From contig OZ246004.1 of NCBI GenBank assembly GCA_965230495.1, positions 1,302,001-1,366,000 of the forward strand: 64,000 nucleotides of DNA, written 5' to 3'. The notes beneath the pieces are model-generated. The model searched no databases. It was not told the origin of the DNA and was given only the letters and a program-made list of their open reading frames with translations. Positions 63,630-64,000 of this stretch are shown in pieces; within the stretch, counting starts at the first letter, position 1; every line of letters starts with the position of its first letter. Made by a program: the position numbers and the translations under genes. The stretch comes from JACJYM01 sp965230495 (lineage in GTDB: Bacteria; Bacteroidota; Bacteroidia; Chitinophagales; Saprospiraceae).

Positions 63630-64000
63630 CTAATTACCTTTCTTTTTCAACACCTTTTTAGGCTTAACAGATTTGGGCTTAGATCCATTTGTATTTGTGC
63701 TTTTTGTTGTTCCGGTGGGTGTATTGGCCTTTGTGTTATCGGGTACATTAGTTGATGTACCACTGCTATTTGAAGAAGTACCTCCTCCTCTACTAACTGA
63801 CTTGAAAAGCATACCTTTACTTACTCGGTCATTCAAGCCGATACCATTTAATACCGATAATTCTTTATGATCAGCACTGGGAATGTTATAAGAATTTAAA
63901 GCATTCTGAAATGTACCATCATTTTTCACCATAAGAATCTTAATAACATCAGGTTTCCTGTTCAATTTAGAAGGATCGTGTAGCGTTTTAAATCCTTGCA
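63630..64000 (-). CDS. C-terminal part of an M48-like peptidase, cut by window edge
   Basis: The frame is open to base 64000. It reads GFKTLHDPSKLNRKPDVIKI, then NDGTFQNALNSYNI and LSVLNGIGLNDRVSKGMLFK, which resembles the C-terminal region of Bacteroidota M48-family zinc peptidases (a LysM-like end after the protease domain). The last 50 residues are low-complexity Ser/Thr/Asn/Lys. The TTG at 63965 is internal and not a start. The catalytic domain lies outside the window, so the assignment rests on the tail. Confidence 0.6.
   Translation of the reverse strand, partial: QGFKTLHDPSKLNRKPDVIKILMVKNDGTFQNALNSYNIPSADHKELSVLNGIGLNDRVSKGMLFKSVSRGGGTSSNSSGTSTNVPDNTKANTPTGTTKSTNTNGSKPKSVKPKKVLKKKGN

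Overview
The window is AT-rich DNA from a member of the Bacteroidota. The evidence is a FecI-type ECF sigma factor with a FecR anti-sigma and STN-type TonB receptor, carboxypeptidase-regulatory-like TonB receptors, a GLPGLI protein, a DUF2911 protein, CPBP proteases, a three-gene SurA/PPIase cluster, many lipoproteins and promoters of the Bacteroidota TAnnTTTG (-7) type. I cannot fix the order; the mix would fit Cytophagales- or Saprospirales-like bacteria. No rRNA, tRNA, CRISPR array, insertion sequence or prophage was seen.

Layout. 1-972: end of a family 2 glycosyltransferase, cut by the window edge. 986-10560 (minus): a chain of surface genes read as ECF sigma factor, HELGH metalloprotease lipoprotein, FecR anti-sigma, TonB receptor, sortilin/BNR propeller protein, serine hydrolase and lipoprotein. 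Divergent from the sigma factor is a lipoprotein made of three cysteine-bracketed repeats (10655-11584). 11627-19691: a surface-glycan locus. A flippase is divergent from a tightly coupled six-gene operon (SpsF-like cytidylyltransferase, pyruvyltransferase-fold protein, NeuB-type synthase, PseG/SpsG-like protein, two GT-B type proteins) that looks like nonulosonic-acid synthesis and transfer.

19731-43753 is mostly housekeeping: DUF2911 protein, PriA, fructose-1,6-bisphosphatase, an OmpA protein paired with a membrane-anchored double helix-hairpin-helix protein, an ABC exporter, a YfiT-like protein, the SurA/PPIase cluster, a bifunctional phosphoglucose/phosphomannose isomerase, YraN, a DUF1572 protein, HU, a TPR protein, a tiny very basic ribosomal-type protein, RNase G, a glycosyltransferase, phenylacetyl-CoA oxygenase subunits PaaABC and Lon.

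43936-64000 mixes surface and core genes: lipoproteins, a GLPGLI/outer-membrane-barrel pair, a decayed stretch (about 48016-48555), a frameshifted DUF2490 gene, MurB, a TonB receptor, a DapF-CPBP-M1 peptidase operon, MazG, a small cysteine-bearing membrane protein, a PIG-L deacetylase with an SSS-family symporter, and the C-terminus of an M48-like peptidase at the right edge.

The most unusual points are the sigma/FecR/TonB receptor operon, where the receptor frame lacks a normal start codon and joins the FecR stop at an A AAA AAG slippery heptamer; the HELGH lipoprotein inside that operon and the divergent triple-repeat lipoprotein; the compact nonulosonic-acid cassette; and several gene relics.
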